64,000 bases of DNA, from positions 226,729 to 290,728 of the forward strand of contig NZ_PVSS01000004.1 in assembly GCF_003025005.1 (NCBI RefSeq). Reading direction: 5' to 3'. The translations under genes and the position numbers were made by a program. This DNA is from Brumimicrobium mesophilum. Lineage in GTDB: Bacteria; Bacteroidota; Bacteroidia; Flavobacteriales_D; Crocinitomicaceae. The stretch's first letter is position 1. Each line of letters opens with the position of its first letter. The notes beneath the pieces are model-generated. The model was not told the DNA's origin, did no database searches, and was given only the letters and a program-made list of their open reading frames with translations. Of the stretch, positions 1 through 10,041 are shown one piece after another.

Positions 1-2
1 TA

Positions 3-746
3 AAAAGTCTAAATTCGAAATTTAAAGGAATTAGCACTCAAGAAAAACACATCCTAGGAAACCTTTTAATTTCAATTCTTTCTGCTGAACACAAAAGAGC
101 AATTCAAGAAAGGTCATTTTTACATAGTGTTGAATATATAAATCGCAAAAAAGACGCAAGAATAAAACAATTAACTGATGATTTAAAATCAACAGAACAA
201 CTTTACAGTTCTTCAATTCGAAATATTATCAATGATTTTAAAAATAAGTTAGAAAAGAACTTAAATAAAACTTTTGTGATTCAGAATCAAGTGATTTACA
301 GATTAGCTAAAGAACGTTTAACTATTGAAAACATTGAATTAGTGATTAAAAACGCTGTTTACTTAGCTTATAATCTCAGTGTTTCAGATGAAACAATTCA
401 AATCTCCATAGATCACCTTCATTTGGATAAATTGCAAGAAATAAAAAGCAAAACTTCATCAATTACTGCTTCAAATAATGGAAAAACCTCTGTATTATTG
501 GATAAATATGAAGAAGCTGCAATTCGAATAGCTTCGCTAGGCTTGACAATTAATGGTAAAAATATAGCTATGCAATTAGACCCTCCGGTAACCCCCCCAG
601 CTATAACGGATGCCGTAAAAAAGAAGAAATCAAAAATTGCATATTTACTTCAACAATATCCAGAGAAGTGGCCAAACATTCGAAAAGCAATTAGACCGAT
701 ATCAAATTTAGATGCATCCAACAAAATGGTAAGTAACGCATCCTAA
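3..746 (+). CDS. Unknown protein, 5' end outside the window
   Basis: The frame is open from the first bases of the window to a TAA at 744-746, giving at least 247 residues with no start codon needed inside the window. A GTG at 276 could be taken for a start, but coding continues upstream of it without a stop. The protein is rich in Lys, Glu, Asn and Ile and looks mostly helical, with a likely coiled-coil stretch around visible residues 45-90. It ends in a proline-containing linker (PPVTPP) and a basic tail with KKKK. No signal peptide or catalytic motif is visible in the part seen. I do not recognise the family. A regulatory or structural protein is possible, but that is a guess. Confidence 0.7.
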   Translation, partial: KSLNSKFKGISTQEKHILGNLLISILSAEHKRAIQERSFLHSVEYINRKKDARIKQLTDDLKSTEQLYSSSIRNIINDFKNKLEKNLNKTFVIQNQVIYRLAKERLTIENIELVIKNAVYLAYNLSVSDETIQISIDHLHLDKLQEIKSKTSSITASNNGKTSVLLDKYEEAAIRIASLGLTINGKNIAMQLDPPVTPPAITDAVKKKKSKIAYLLQQYPEKWPNIRKAIRPISNLDASNKMVSNAS

Positions 747-813
747 TTTATATTTTTTAAATTTCTAATAATTGTAATTTTATAACATTATATATTACTA
801 ACATGATTCAACC

Positions 814-843
814 TTTCAAATCAATAAATTAGCATTAACTTTG
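814..843 (+). promoter_or_regulatory. Probable ispH promoter (Bacteroidota type)
   Basis: TAACTTTG at 836-843 fits the Bacteroidota -7 element TAnnTTTG. A TTTC at 814-817, 18 bases upstream, is a near match to the -33 TTTG. The ispH start follows 21 bases later. Confidence 0.5.
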
Positions 844-864
844 AAAATGTAAATAGTTTAGAAG

Positions 865-2097
865 ATGAAAGAGTTTGATATCCCAGAGTTTTACCGCTCT
901 CCTATTATATCTAAAGTTAAGAATCTGCGTAAAGTTGCAGACCCAAGAAAAAGAGACTTTACACCAACAGTTTTAGACTTTGGCCCTGTCCGTTTTCATA
1001 TTTCTCGTCATTTTGGCTTTTGTTACGGTGTTGAGAATGCAATTGAAATTTCATACAAGGCCATTGTAGAAAACAGAGGAAAAAGAATTTTTCTCTTGAG
1101 TCAAATGATTCATAATCCTAATGTAAACACTGACTTATTAGAAAATGGAATTCAATTCTTACAAGATACTGAAGGAAATGAATTAATATCTTTTGATGAA
1201 CTAAATTCAGAAGATGTCGTTATCATCCCTGCATTTGGAGCGCCTATTGAAACCATTTTGAAACTTGAAGAAAAAGGGGTTGATGTAAAATCCTACAATA
1301 CAACTTGTCCTTTTGTTGAAAAAGTATGGAATCGTTCAAAGAAACTTGGAGAAACAGAACACAGCATTATAATACATGGTAAAAATAATCACGAAGAGAC
1401 TAGAGCTACCTTTTCTCATAGTTCATCAGAAGCACCTTCTGTTGTTGTAAGAGATATTGGAGATACAGTTTTTTTAATGGACATTGTCCTAGGCAATAAA
1501 CCAAAAGAAGATTTTTACACCTATTTTGCCGGAAAACATTCTGAAGGATTTGATGTGGAAATTCATTTAGACAAGCTAGGTGTTGTGAATCAAACTACCA
1601 TGTTAGCCACAGAAACACAGGAAATCGCTGACTTTGTAAAAGACACAATGATTCATAAATATGGTGAACAAAATATTAAAGAGCATTTCGCCGACACCAG
1701 AGATACCTTATGCTATGCTACAAATGATAATCAAAATTCAACTTATGGATTAATGGAATCAGATGCTGATTTAGCTATCGTGGTTGGAGGTTACAACAGT
1801 TCAAACACTACCCATCTCGTTGAATTATTAGAAGAAAAATATCCAAGTTACTTTATTAATACAGAGAAAGATTTAATAAGTGAATTTGAATTGAGCCATT
1901 TTAACATTCACTCGAAAGAAGTTGAGAAATCGACTAATTATTTACCAAAAAAATCAATTGTAGACATTATTTTAACCTCAGGTGCCTCATGTCCTGACGC
2001 TGTAGTCGATCGAGTACTACATAAATTACTTTCTTATTACAGTGATACAAAGTCAATTGAAGAAGCATTAGCTGATGCAGCAAATAATATTCAATAA
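865..2097 (+). CDS. ispH: 4-hydroxy-3-methylbut-2-enyl diphosphate reductase (IspH/LytB), long form
   Basis: Last enzyme of the MEP isoprenoid pathway: a 4Fe-4S protein that reduces HMBPP to IPP and DMAPP in the cytoplasm. The three cluster cysteines are visible in GFCYGVE (about C53), TTCPFVEK (about C148) and DTLCYAT (about C283). The substrate-binding stretches VVGGYNSSNT and TSGASCPDAVV are also present. At 410 residues it is longer than the roughly 315-residue E. coli enzyme, with an N-terminal extension and internal insertions as in cyanobacterial and plant-type IspH, a form I associate with Bacteroidota too. It is monocistronic, with its own promoter and the SRP RNA just downstream. 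The identification is secure. Confidence 0.96.
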   Translation: MKEFDIPEFYRSPIISKVKNLRKVADPRKRDFTPTVLDFGPVRFHISRHFGFCYGVENAIEISYKAIVENRGKRIFLLSQMIHNPNVNTDLLENGIQFLQDTEGNELISFDELNSEDVVIIPAFGAPIETILKLEEKGVDVKSYNTTCPFVEKVWNRSKKLGETEHSIIIHGKNNHEETRATFSHSSSEAPSVVVRDIGDTVFLMDIVLGNKPKEDFYTYFAGKHSEGFDVEIHLDKLGVVNQTTMLATETQEIADFVKDTMIHKYGEQNIKEHFADTRDTLCYATNDNQNSTYGLMESDADLAIVVGGYNSSNTTHLVELLEEKYPSYFINTEKDLISEFELSHFNIHSKEVEKSTNYLPKKSIVDIILTSGASCPDAVVDRVLHKLLSYYSDTKSIEEALADAANNIQ

Positions 2098-2144
2098 TAT
2101 TTTTCAATAATGCTTGCAGACTAAAATCAAATTACTAATTTTGC

Positions 2145-2250
2145 GGCGGGGTAAGTCTTGTACGACCAGCTCCCTCTGAACCCCCCAGGACGGGAACGTA
2201 GCAAGGGTAAGAGGTTGTAGCGGTGCGATTCAAGTAGCTTACCCCACTTT
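2145..2250 (+). ncRNA. ffs: Small signal recognition particle RNA (4.5S type)
   Basis: RNA scaffold of SRP, which binds Ffh to deliver nascent membrane proteins. The outer stem pairs GGGGTAAG (2148-2155) with CTTACCCC (2238-2245). The Ffh-binding apical part is visible as CCAGGACGGGAACGTAGCAAGGG (about 2185-2208), containing the asymmetric-loop AGCA and the GGGAA tetraloop region expected of bacterial SRP RNA. A run of nine T at 2248-2256 ends the transcript as an intrinsic terminator. The ends are estimated from the stem. Similarity to the Flavobacteriia SRP RNA consensus is from memory; a covariance-model search would fix the exact limits. Confidence 0.92.
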
Positions 2251-2256
2251 TTTTTT

Positions 2257-2547
2257 ATAAGAAAAAGTAATTCACCACCATCTTCCAAAGAACTCTTTTC
2301 GAATTTAATTTAATAAGGACCTCACCTCCCTAATAATATTATTATATTCTAAATAATCCATTTAGACCCAATGGTATTAAGTAAATTAAATTTAACCTTT
2401 TAATATATTTATACAACAATAACCATCCTTGGGATTTCACAAGATCATCTTTAAATGAAATTTATATAAAACAGAACACTATCTATTTATAACTATTTAA
2501 CAAACAGATAATTAAGTTGTTAAATAATGAATAAATTGGTGTAAATA
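2257..2547. other. Non-coding stretch, nothing recognised
   Basis: AT-rich sequence between the SRP RNA terminator and the promoter of the putative small RNA. I find no convincing reading frame, hairpin or repeat in it. Confidence 0.5.
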
Positions 2548-2579
2548 TTTGTGATATCTTGCATAATAATCTATTTTTG
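2548..2579 (+). promoter_or_regulatory. Strong Bacteroidota-type promoter of an orphan small transcript
   Basis: TTTG at 2548-2551, a 20-base spacer, and TATTTTTG at 2572-2579 match TTTG-N19/20-TAnnTTTG very well. No reading frame follows. Instead a perfect hairpin with a T-run begins about 33 bases downstream, so the promoter seems to serve a short RNA. Confidence 0.6.
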
Positions 2580-2584
2580 TATCG

Positions 2585-2650
2585 ATTTAGGTGGTTAAGT
2601 TAGGTTGATATGCAAGAGAGAAAGACGCTCGTTTTTCTCTCTTGTTTTTT
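2585..2650 (+). ncRNA. Candidate ~60-nt small RNA ending in a perfect terminator hairpin
   Basis: A start expected about six bases after the -7 element (near 2585) and the T-run at 2645-2650 delimit a transcript of about 60-65 nt. It has a single-stranded, GU-rich 5' part of roughly 28 nt (core GGTGGTTAAGTTAGGTTGAT) and a 3' hairpin with an 11-bp perfect stem. It lies 200 bases before pyrG, which has its own -7 element at 2821, so it is not simply the pyrG leader. There is no reading frame of useful length. It could be a trans-acting sRNA or a known orphan RNA of Flavobacteriia such as the Flavo-1 motif, which I cannot check here. The call is inference from signals alone. Confidence 0.5.
2613..2650 (+). 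terminator. Intrinsic terminator, 11-bp perfect stem
   Basis: CAAGAGAGAAA (2613-2623) pairs perfectly with TTTCTCTCTTG (2634-2644), with a 10-base loop. Six T (2645-2650) follow directly. Confidence 0.8.
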
Positions 2651-2820
2651 ATGCAAGAAATTGATACTTCTTATATTCATTCAACCCTAAAACCAATTTC
2701 AATTTATACTTATGCAAATTATGCGATTCACTTAACCATTTCAATCAAAGAACATTCAATATTATTCTAAAAAACATTGATAAAAAAATAAAGAATTCAT
2801 GTAACTCATAAGTATTCTTG

Positions 2821-2828
2821 TATCTTTG
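2821..2828 (+). promoter_or_regulatory. Probable -7 element of pyrG
   Basis: TATCTTTG matches TAnnTTTG and lies 28 bases before the pyrG ATG. The -33 region is weak. A run of six C (2829-2834) sits where transcription would be expected to start. Confidence 0.45.
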
Positions 2829-2838
2829 CCCCCCGTAG

Positions 2839-4467
<1,629 letters not shown>

Positions 4468-4502
4468 ACAATTTTAAATATTGCGAATAGAAAAAAAGTG
4501 TA

Positions 4503-6470
4503 ATGGATAAAAATACAATAATTGGTTTAGGTTTAATAGGAGTAATTCTTGCTCTTTTCACCTTCTTTAACCAACCTTCGGAAGAAGAACTTAAAGAAAG
4601 AATGGCTCAGCAAGAGCAGCTTGCTCAAGAACAAAAAGAAGCTGTTGAAAAAACTGAAAGTAAAAAACCTGAAGTAAATAAGCCTGAGGAAAAAGCAGAA
4701 CCAATTGCAAAATTAGACATAAACGGAGAACCTGTTTTAGATAGTTTAGGTAATGTTGTTTATTTAACTGAAGAAGAGATTGTTCCAGTAAAAAAAGAAG
4801 GGATAATTAAAGCTAGAGATGTTGAAGAGGAAACCTACTTTTTAGAAAATGAACACATTAAGGTTGTATTAACAAATAAAGGAGGTGGTGTAAAAAGTGT
4901 TTTCCTAAAAGATCATCAAACTTATGACGATTTTAGAAAAAACGAAGGGACAGATAAAATCGAACCACTTCAACTATTTAATGAAGAAGTAGCCTCTAAT
5001 GGCTTGAGATTCAAAACAGATAATGGTGAGCAAAACACATCTGGAATTGCTTTTGAAATTTCAAAAAACACTGAAAATTATATTTCATTCATTGCTAATT
5101 TTGAAAAAGGAAAATCAATTGAACAAATTTATACTATAACACCAGATCAATATTACATCAACTATGAAGTAAAAATGAATGGTTTTGATGGAGAAGTAAA
5201 TCCGGATAAAGTATTTTTAGATTGGCAAGTCGAATTACTAAAAACAGAACGTTTACTATCTGAACAAAGAAGAATATCTACAATCTTTTTCAAGGAAACC
5301 AATGGTTCTTACGATTATCTTTCTGAATATTCAGATGATGAATTCAATGCTGAAACGAATGTTGATTGGGTTGCTTTTAAACAAAGTTACTTCTCCTCTA
5401 TTATGATGCCTGCTAAAGGATTCAAAAAGGAAGGAACAAATTTTAAAGTTACGAATTACGCTGAAGGTTCTGAAAAAGATTCAACGCATATTAAGGATTA
5501 TTCTTCTTCTATGAATATTGCAATGAGCAATACCAATAGCGGTAGTGTTGAAATGAAATGGTTTTTTGGTCCAAACGATTATGATTTATTAGAATCCTAT
5601 GCCAATGGATCAGAAGATATTATCAATTATGGTTGGGGATTATTTAGATGGGTTAACATCTATGCAATTCAACCCCTATTCGTTTGGTTGGCCGGATTTG
5701 GAATGAACTTAGGTATTGCTATTTTATTATTAACAGTAATCGTGAAATTAGTTTTAACACCTATTCAATGGAAAATGTATGCTTCTTCAGCTAAAATGAG
5801 AATTTTAAAGCCTGAGGTTGAAGAAATTAACAAAAAATACCCGGAGAAAGATGACGCAATGAAAAAACAAATGGAAATGATGTCGCTTTATCGAGAGTCT
5901 GGCGCTAGTCCACTTGCGGGTTGTGTTCCAATGTTGATTCAAATGCCAATCTTGTTTGCGGTATTCCGATTCTTCCCTAGCACTTTTACATTACGTCAGG
6001 AAAGTTTCTTATGGGCAGAAGATCTTTCAAGTTATGATTCTATCTTAGATTTAAGTTTCAGTATTCCTTTTTATGGAGCTCACGTAAGTTTGTTTACTTT
6101 ATTAATGGCAGTTACTACATTATTTTATACTGTTTTGAACAGTAGTAATATGCAGCAACCATCACAACCAGGAATGCCAAACATGAAAATTATTATGTAC
6201 TTCTTCCCTATCATGATGATTTTCTTCTTTAATAATTACGCTTCTGGATTAAGTTACTACTATTTCATCTCCACATTAATGTCTATATTAACAATGGTAA
6301 TGATTAAAAACTTCTTTGTTAATGAGGATAAATTGAAAGCAAAAATGGCAGCTCGTCAAGATGCTAGTAAAAAAGATGGTAAGAAAAAAGGAGGTAAATC
6401 TAAATTTCAAGAGCGTTTAGAGCAAATGCAAAAAGCGCAACAAGAAAAACTGAAAAACGGTAAAAAATAA
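4503..6470 (+). CDS. yidC: Membrane protein insertase YidC
   Basis: Inserts and folds inner-membrane proteins with or after SecYEG. The 655 residues show an N-terminal membrane anchor (about 5-20) and an acidic, low-complexity linker (about 25-90). A large periplasmic beta domain follows (about 95-370), then the conserved five-helix insertase core (about 390-620), with SGASPLAGCVPMLIQMP inside it. The tail is very lysine-rich (KKDGKKKGGK), as expected for a ribosome-binding C-terminus. It lies downstream of pyrG and ends at a clear terminator. Together with the SRP RNA nearby it belongs to the membrane-protein targeting machinery, although I see no evidence that the two are co-regulated. Confidence 0.96.
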   Translation: MDKNTIIGLGLIGVILALFTFFNQPSEEELKERMAQQEQLAQEQKEAVEKTESKKPEVNKPEEKAEPIAKLDINGEPVLDSLGNVVYLTEEEIVPVKKEGIIKARDVEEETYFLENEHIKVVLTNKGGGVKSVFLKDHQTYDDFRKNEGTDKIEPLQLFNEEVASNGLRFKTDNGEQNTSGIAFEISKNTENYISFIANFEKGKSIEQIYTITPDQYYINYEVKMNGFDGEVNPDKVFLDWQVELLKTERLLSEQRRISTIFFKETNGSYDYLSEYSDDEFNAETNVDWVAFKQSYFSSIMMPAKGFKKEGTNFKVTNYAEGSEKDSTHIKDYSSSMNIAMSNTNSGSVEMKWFFGPNDYDLLESYANGSEDIINYGWGLFRWVNIYAIQPLFVWLAGFGMNLGIAILLLTVIVKLVLTPIQWKMYASSAKMRILKPEVEEINKKYPEKDDAMKKQMEMMSLYRESGASPLAGCVPMLIQMPILFAVFRFFPSTFTLRQESFLWAEDLSSYDSILDLSFSIPFYGAHVSLFTLLMAVTTLFYTVLNSSNMQQPSQPGMPNMKIIMYFFPIMMIFFFNNYASGLSYYYFISTLMSILTMVMIKNFFVNEDKLKAKMAARQDASKKDGKKKGGKSKFQERLEQMQKAQQEKLKNGKK

Positions 6471-6495
6471 AATACCTTCTTCTAGATAACATTAG

Positions 6496-6533
6496 AACAG
6501 CCTTATTCAAATATGAATAAGGCTGTTTTTTTA
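6496..6533 (+). terminator. Intrinsic terminator after yidC
   Basis: AACAGCCTTATTC (6496-6508) pairs perfectly with GAATAAGGCTGTT (6515-6527) around a six-base loop. A T-run follows. Confidence 0.88.
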
Positions 6534-6604
6534 TGCTTTGTATTTTTTTGGACAAGTTTTAATTTTTTTTTGTTCTATATTTAGTGGTAAAATAAATTCT
6601 ATCA

Positions 6605-7078
6605 ATGCTAAAGAAGTTTCTTCCGGCTTTACATCTAAATTTTAAAAAAATCACAATAGTATTTTTGGTGAGTTTTATATGCTCCTCCTTTTCCTTTGCT
6701 CAAGAAAATGGCAATTTAATTATTGAAGTAAAAGGAATAAAAAATGAAATGGGTAAAGTTCGTTTCATAGTTTTTAGTCACCCCCATGGATTTCCAAGTT
6801 CACCAGAAAAAGCAAAATATATAGCAGAAGGAGAAATCAACATCAATTCTTCTAAAATAGAAATTAAAAATATCCCATTCGGTGAATATGCTGTGAGTGT
6901 TATGCACGATGAAAATAATGATGGCAAAATTTCTAAGAATTTTTTAGGAATTCCGCAAGAAGGCATTGGGGTGAGCAATGACACAAAAAGTACTTTCGGA
7001 CCTCCTAGATTTGACCAAGCCAAATTTAAATTTACACGAGACAAACAATCGATTGAAATCAATATGCAATACTATTGA
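6605..7078 (+). CDS. DUF2141 family secreted protein
   Basis: 157 residues with an N-terminal signal peptide (hydrophobic stretch about 15-32, cleavage near FSFAQ). The mature part matches the DUF2141 pattern as I know it: an opening beta strand (LIIEVKGIKNEMGKVRF), the motif PFGEYAVSVMHDENNDGK and a closing FGPPRFDQAKF. The DENNDGK stretch resembles a calcium-binding loop. Members are periplasmic or extracellular proteins of unknown role in Bacteroidota and Proteobacteria. It stands alone after the yidC terminator. The family is fairly sure; the function is unknown. Confidence 0.82.
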   Translation: MLKKFLPALHLNFKKITIVFLVSFICSSFSFAQENGNLIIEVKGIKNEMGKVRFIVFSHPHGFPSSPEKAKYIAEGEININSSKIEIKNIPFGEYAVSVMHDENNDGKISKNFLGIPQEGIGVSNDTKSTFGPPRFDQAKFKFTRDKQSIEINMQYY

Positions 7079-7194
7079 TGTTCTATTTCCAATTTTAACA
7101 ATTTGAAGTAATTTCCTTGAAGAATTTATCCTCTATTTATTTTTCTAATGAGTTTTTTCATTAACTTACTTGAGTAAATTATAAAATTGAATCT

Positions 7195-7809
7195 ATGTTA
7201 ATAGAAATTAATAACGACAACATCGACAAGCGATTAATTGATGATGTAGTAAAAGAATTAAAAAATGGCGAAATTATTATTTATCCAACTGATTCAGTTT
7301 ATGCCATCGGTTGTGATTTAAAAAATAAGAAAGCATTAGAGAAATTAGCCAAATTTAAAGGGATGAAACTCAAACATTCTAAATTCTCAATCATTTGCAA
7401 AGACTTGAGTCAGGTTTCTGAATATGTTAAACATCTCCCTCAGCCCACTTTTAAAATGATGAAACGTACTTTACCTGGTCCATTTACATACATATTAAAT
7501 GCTTCTGGTGAAGTAACAAAATTATTTGACACCAATAGAACAGAACTAGGAATTAAAATTCCAAATAACAATATCGTTTTGGAAATTGTTAAAGAATTAG
7601 GGAATCCCTTGGTAACAACTTCTTTAAATAACAATGAAGATGATATGTTGGAATATTTTATTGATCCTTATAAAATATATGAAGAATTTGATGAGGAGAT
7701 TAATACTATCATTGATGGTGGGCCAGGAAAAATTGAGGCTTCGACAGTTATTGATTGTACAGGTGATGCACCGGTATTAATCCGTCAAGGTGTTGGAAAT
7801 TTAGATTAA
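7195..7809 (+). CDS. YrdC/Sua5/YciO-family protein, probable threonylcarbamoyl-AMP synthase
   Basis: This family condenses threonine, bicarbonate and ATP to threonylcarbamoyl-AMP, the first step of the t6A modification of tRNAs. The 204 residues form a single YrdC domain with the expected YPTDSVYAIGCD near the N-terminus, KHSKFSIICKD (about 60-70), LPGPFTYIL (about 94-102) and the C-terminal IIDGG...STVIDCTG. The KxR-type motif of true TsaC is not obvious (KGMKLKHSK instead), so it may be the YciO subgroup, whose role is less certain. It is single and followed by a terminator. Confidence 0.85.
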   Translation: MLIEINNDNIDKRLIDDVVKELKNGEIIIYPTDSVYAIGCDLKNKKALEKLAKFKGMKLKHSKFSIICKDLSQVSEYVKHLPQPTFKMMKRTLPGPFTYILNASGEVTKLFDTNRTELGIKIPNNNIVLEIVKELGNPLVTTSLNNNEDDMLEYFIDPYKIYEEFDEEINTIIDGGPGKIEASTVIDCTGDAPVLIRQGVGNLD

Positions 7810-7818
7810 AATATTTCT

Positions 7819-7853
7819 ATATGGGTTGTTTTGATTAAGCAACCCATATTTTA
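7819..7853 (+). terminator. Intrinsic terminator after the YrdC-family gene
   Basis: ATATGGGTTG (7819-7828) pairs with CAACCCATAT (7840-7849) around an 11-base loop, followed by TTTAT. Confidence 0.7.
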
Positions 7854-7880
7854 TCGCAAATAATCTATAATCAAATTAAT

Positions 7881-8315
7881 ATGAAAATTTTAATACTTTT
7901 ATTCTTTATTCCGATTGTATCATCTGCACAAAATTACAGAAATTTAGAATTGAAAGAATTAAACGTCTACTGACCTTCTTCGTATAAGTTTGATGAAAAT
8001 AAATTGTTTGTTCAAACAGATACAATATTAAATTATGGATTTCAATACAGGAACTATTCTGAATTTATACCAATGAATGATTCTATTTTTTCATTGAAAT
8101 TTTTAAAACAATAAACTAGAAATAATAATTCATTACTTGTAATTAAACCAACTAAATCATCGAAAATACGATACTTTGAATTAATTACAGATCGCAGTAC
8201 GTATTGGACTTTAAAAAAAGTTGGAGAGAAAAAGTATAGAATGATTGCTAATAGAATCGACGAAGGTTATTATTATTCTTCACTTAAATTTGAATTAATC
8301 GAAATTGATAATTAG
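7881..8315 (+). pseudogene. Secreted protein gene interrupted by two in-frame stop codons
   Basis: A frame starting at ATG 7881 encodes a convincing signal peptide (MKILILLFFIPIVSSAQ). It stays open for 144 codons to TAG 8313-8315 apart from a TGA at 7971-7973 and one TAA after FSLKFLKQ (about 8112-8114). No frameshift is needed to read through, and the flanking translation keeps plausible composition (YFELITDRSTYW, KYRMIANRIDEGYYYSS). Simple point changes (TGG to TGA; CAA or AAA to TAA) would explain both stops. It overlaps the convergent WD40 gene by four bases at the 3' end. I do not recognise the family. Best read as a recently decayed small secreted protein. Confidence 0.65.
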
Positions 8316-9205
8316 AACTTGGTTTTCCAAACTTTTATTTTCCGGTCATCACTCACTGTCACAAATTTTTCTTCAGAAATTTTCGCAATTCGATTTACGG
8401 TATGGCGATGTCCCCTATTTTTAAATTCAATTCTTTCCACTATAGAGATATCCTCCGTTTTCCAAAGTTTAATAGTTTTATCAAAACTTACCGAAATTAG
8501 ATTTTGCTTATTATTTATAAATTCTAAATCATAAATAGAAAAATTGTGTGCAGGAACACTTAGAATCAACTGTTCATCCTTCCAATTCCAATTTTTGATA
8601 TATGCATCTTTTCCTGCAGTGTATAACATATCTCCATCAAATAAAGCACAATTAACACCATCTTTATGGGTTTTGAATTCATGAATTACATTAAAGAAAG
8701 ATGTTTCTAAAATTCTTATGAATCCGTCTTGTCCACATATGGCTATAAAATCCCCATTTTCACTTGTACTAATTTCGCGAATCTTACCACAATTAAATGG
8801 TAAAGTAATGAGTAAGTCAAAATTTTCAGAATTCCATGCACAAAAAACTCCATCATTATCTCCTGAGTAGAAATGATGTTTAGTAAATGAATGAGACAAG
8901 GCGAAAACAGATGACTTATGCTGAGACATCAAGCGAATTTCTTCACGCTTTTCTGTATCTATAACATGAATTCCACCATTATTTGTTCCTACAGCTAAAA
9001 GTTTAGATTCTGGTGAATATGCAATATTGTATGCTGGTCTTTCGAGCTTTACTGCAAAATTTGTTTGTTCACCAGTTTCTGGATTCCATTGCACTACATA
9101 TTGGTCGGCACTTGTAGTATAAATGAAAGGTTCACAAAATATTATATCATAAATAGCACCATTATGGCCACTAATAGACAATATATTTTCCAAACCTTTC
9201 GCCAC
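8312..9205 (-). CDS. WD40-repeat protein
   Basis: 297 residues made of six to seven WD40-like blades. Each shows a GH or similar start and a final W-D-like pair, for example SGHNGAIYDI...YVVQWN, YTAGKDAYIKNWN, ISVSFDKTIKLWK and VTVSDDRKIKVWK. No signal peptide, so cytoplasmic, and probably a protein-interaction propeller. It starts five bases after the phosphosulfolactate-synthase stop and is the last gene of a three-gene unit (TPR protein, ComA-like enzyme, WD40). A functional link to the enzyme is inference from operon order only. The ATG at 9205 is the natural start given the spacing. Confidence 0.85.
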   Translation of the reverse strand: MAKGLENILSISGHNGAIYDIIFCEPFIYTTSADQYVVQWNPETGEQTNFAVKLERPAYNIAYSPESKLLAVGTNNGGIHVIDTEKREEIRLMSQHKSSVFALSHSFTKHHFYSGDNDGVFCAWNSENFDLLITLPFNCGKIREISTSENGDFIAICGQDGFIRILETSFFNVIHEFKTHKDGVNCALFDGDMLYTAGKDAYIKNWNWKDEQLILSVPAHNFSIYDLEFINNKQNLISVSFDKTIKLWKTEDISIVERIEFKNRGHRHTVNRIAKISEEKFVTVSDDRKIKVWKTKF

Positions 9206-9210
9206 AAATA

Positions 9211-10041
9211 TTAAATATTATTGTCATCGTCTTCTTCACCCTCATCAGAATTAACCTGCTTCAAACGCGTAGCATAATCCTCAGGAAGACTTTCGAAGAA
9301 TGTGTCTCCACGCAAACCAATTCTCAAGCACTCCAAAGGAATAACTTCATTAGGTGCGATATTTCCAAGGTTCACATTTGCACCAAATAATTTAATAAAC
9401 CAAACTTGTTGATTTTTAATTGGTGCTTCCCATAGAATATCATTTGGATTTATCTTAGCTATAATTTTATTAATCAAAAATGTGTGAGCAGTTCCATTAG
9501 GTCTAAATACACCTACATTTCCACTTTCCCTTCCTTCGGCTATTACTTTCCATGATCCTGCTTCTAATTCAGTACTCATCATTTTAATCCACTTATTAGG
9601 TGAGATTAAGATCCCTGAATCTTTTGAACCTACTTCAGAAAGTACGGTTCTTCCCTGCGCCATTGTACGAATCAATTCACATTTTTCATCATGCGGAATA
9701 ATGATAGAACCATCAGAAATTTCAGCTAAATCTAATCCGTATTTATCATTCAGTCTCAAAAAGTCTTCGAACATTCCTCTAGCATAAAATGCTTCAAATA
9801 GTGTTCCTCCAAAATAAGGACGAATATTATGTGCTTTATAAAGTGCTATCTTTTCTTCTAATTGATTGGTAACAAAGGCAGTTCCAAAACCAAATTTCAC
9901 AATATCAGTCAAGCCTTCATTGGCTTCAATAAAATGTGCTGTTTCAGAAAGGCTTAGGCCTTTATCCATCATCATGGTTAATCCTTTTTCACGAGGTTTT
10001 TGTCCTCTATCTGGAATAAATGGTAAACTAAAATTCTTCAT
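9211..10041 (-). CDS. Phosphosulfolactate synthase (ComA-like)
   Basis: The family adds sulfite to phosphoenolpyruvate, giving (R)-2-phospho-3-sulfolactate. This is the first step of coenzyme M synthesis in methanogens and a sulfonate source in some bacteria. Motifs expected of a TIM barrel with a PEP-type phosphate site are present: PDRGQKPREKG near the N-terminus, VKFGFGTA, YFGGTLFEAF, EISDGSI, EVGSKD, EAGSWKVIAEGRESG, and WEAPIKNQQVWFI. The chosen ATG (10041) gives MKNFSLPFIPDRG and overlaps the TPR gene by 14 bases; a longer reading to 10077 only adds an unconserved leader. In Bacteroidota a role in making sulfonolipid (capnine-type) precursors is plausible but not shown here. Confidence 0.85.
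   Translation of the reverse strand: MKNFSLPFIPDRGQKPREKGLTMMMDKGLSLSETAHFIEANEGLTDIVKFGFGTAFVTNQLEEKIALYKAHNIRPYFGGTLFEAFYARGMFEDFLRLNDKYGLDLAEISDGSIIIPHDEKCELIRTMAQGRTVLSEVGSKDSGILISPNKWIKMMSTELEAGSWKVIAEGRESGNVGVFRPNGTAHTFLINKIIAKINPNDILWEAPIKNQQVWFIKLFGANVNLGNIAPNEVIPLECLRIGLRGDTFFESLPEDYATRLKQVNSDEGEEDDDNNI

Noticed and set aside
276..746. A complete 156-residue gene starting at GTG 276
   Set aside because: The frame is open and looks coding all the way to base 3, so the GTG is internal and the gene is cut by the window edge.
7881..8315. Alternative genetic code or stop readthrough to explain in-frame stops
   Set aside because: Other confident genes in the window end at TGA (ung neighbour lipid kinase, lysA, NUDIX), TAG (LolD-like, rhodanese) and TAA, so all three are normal stops.
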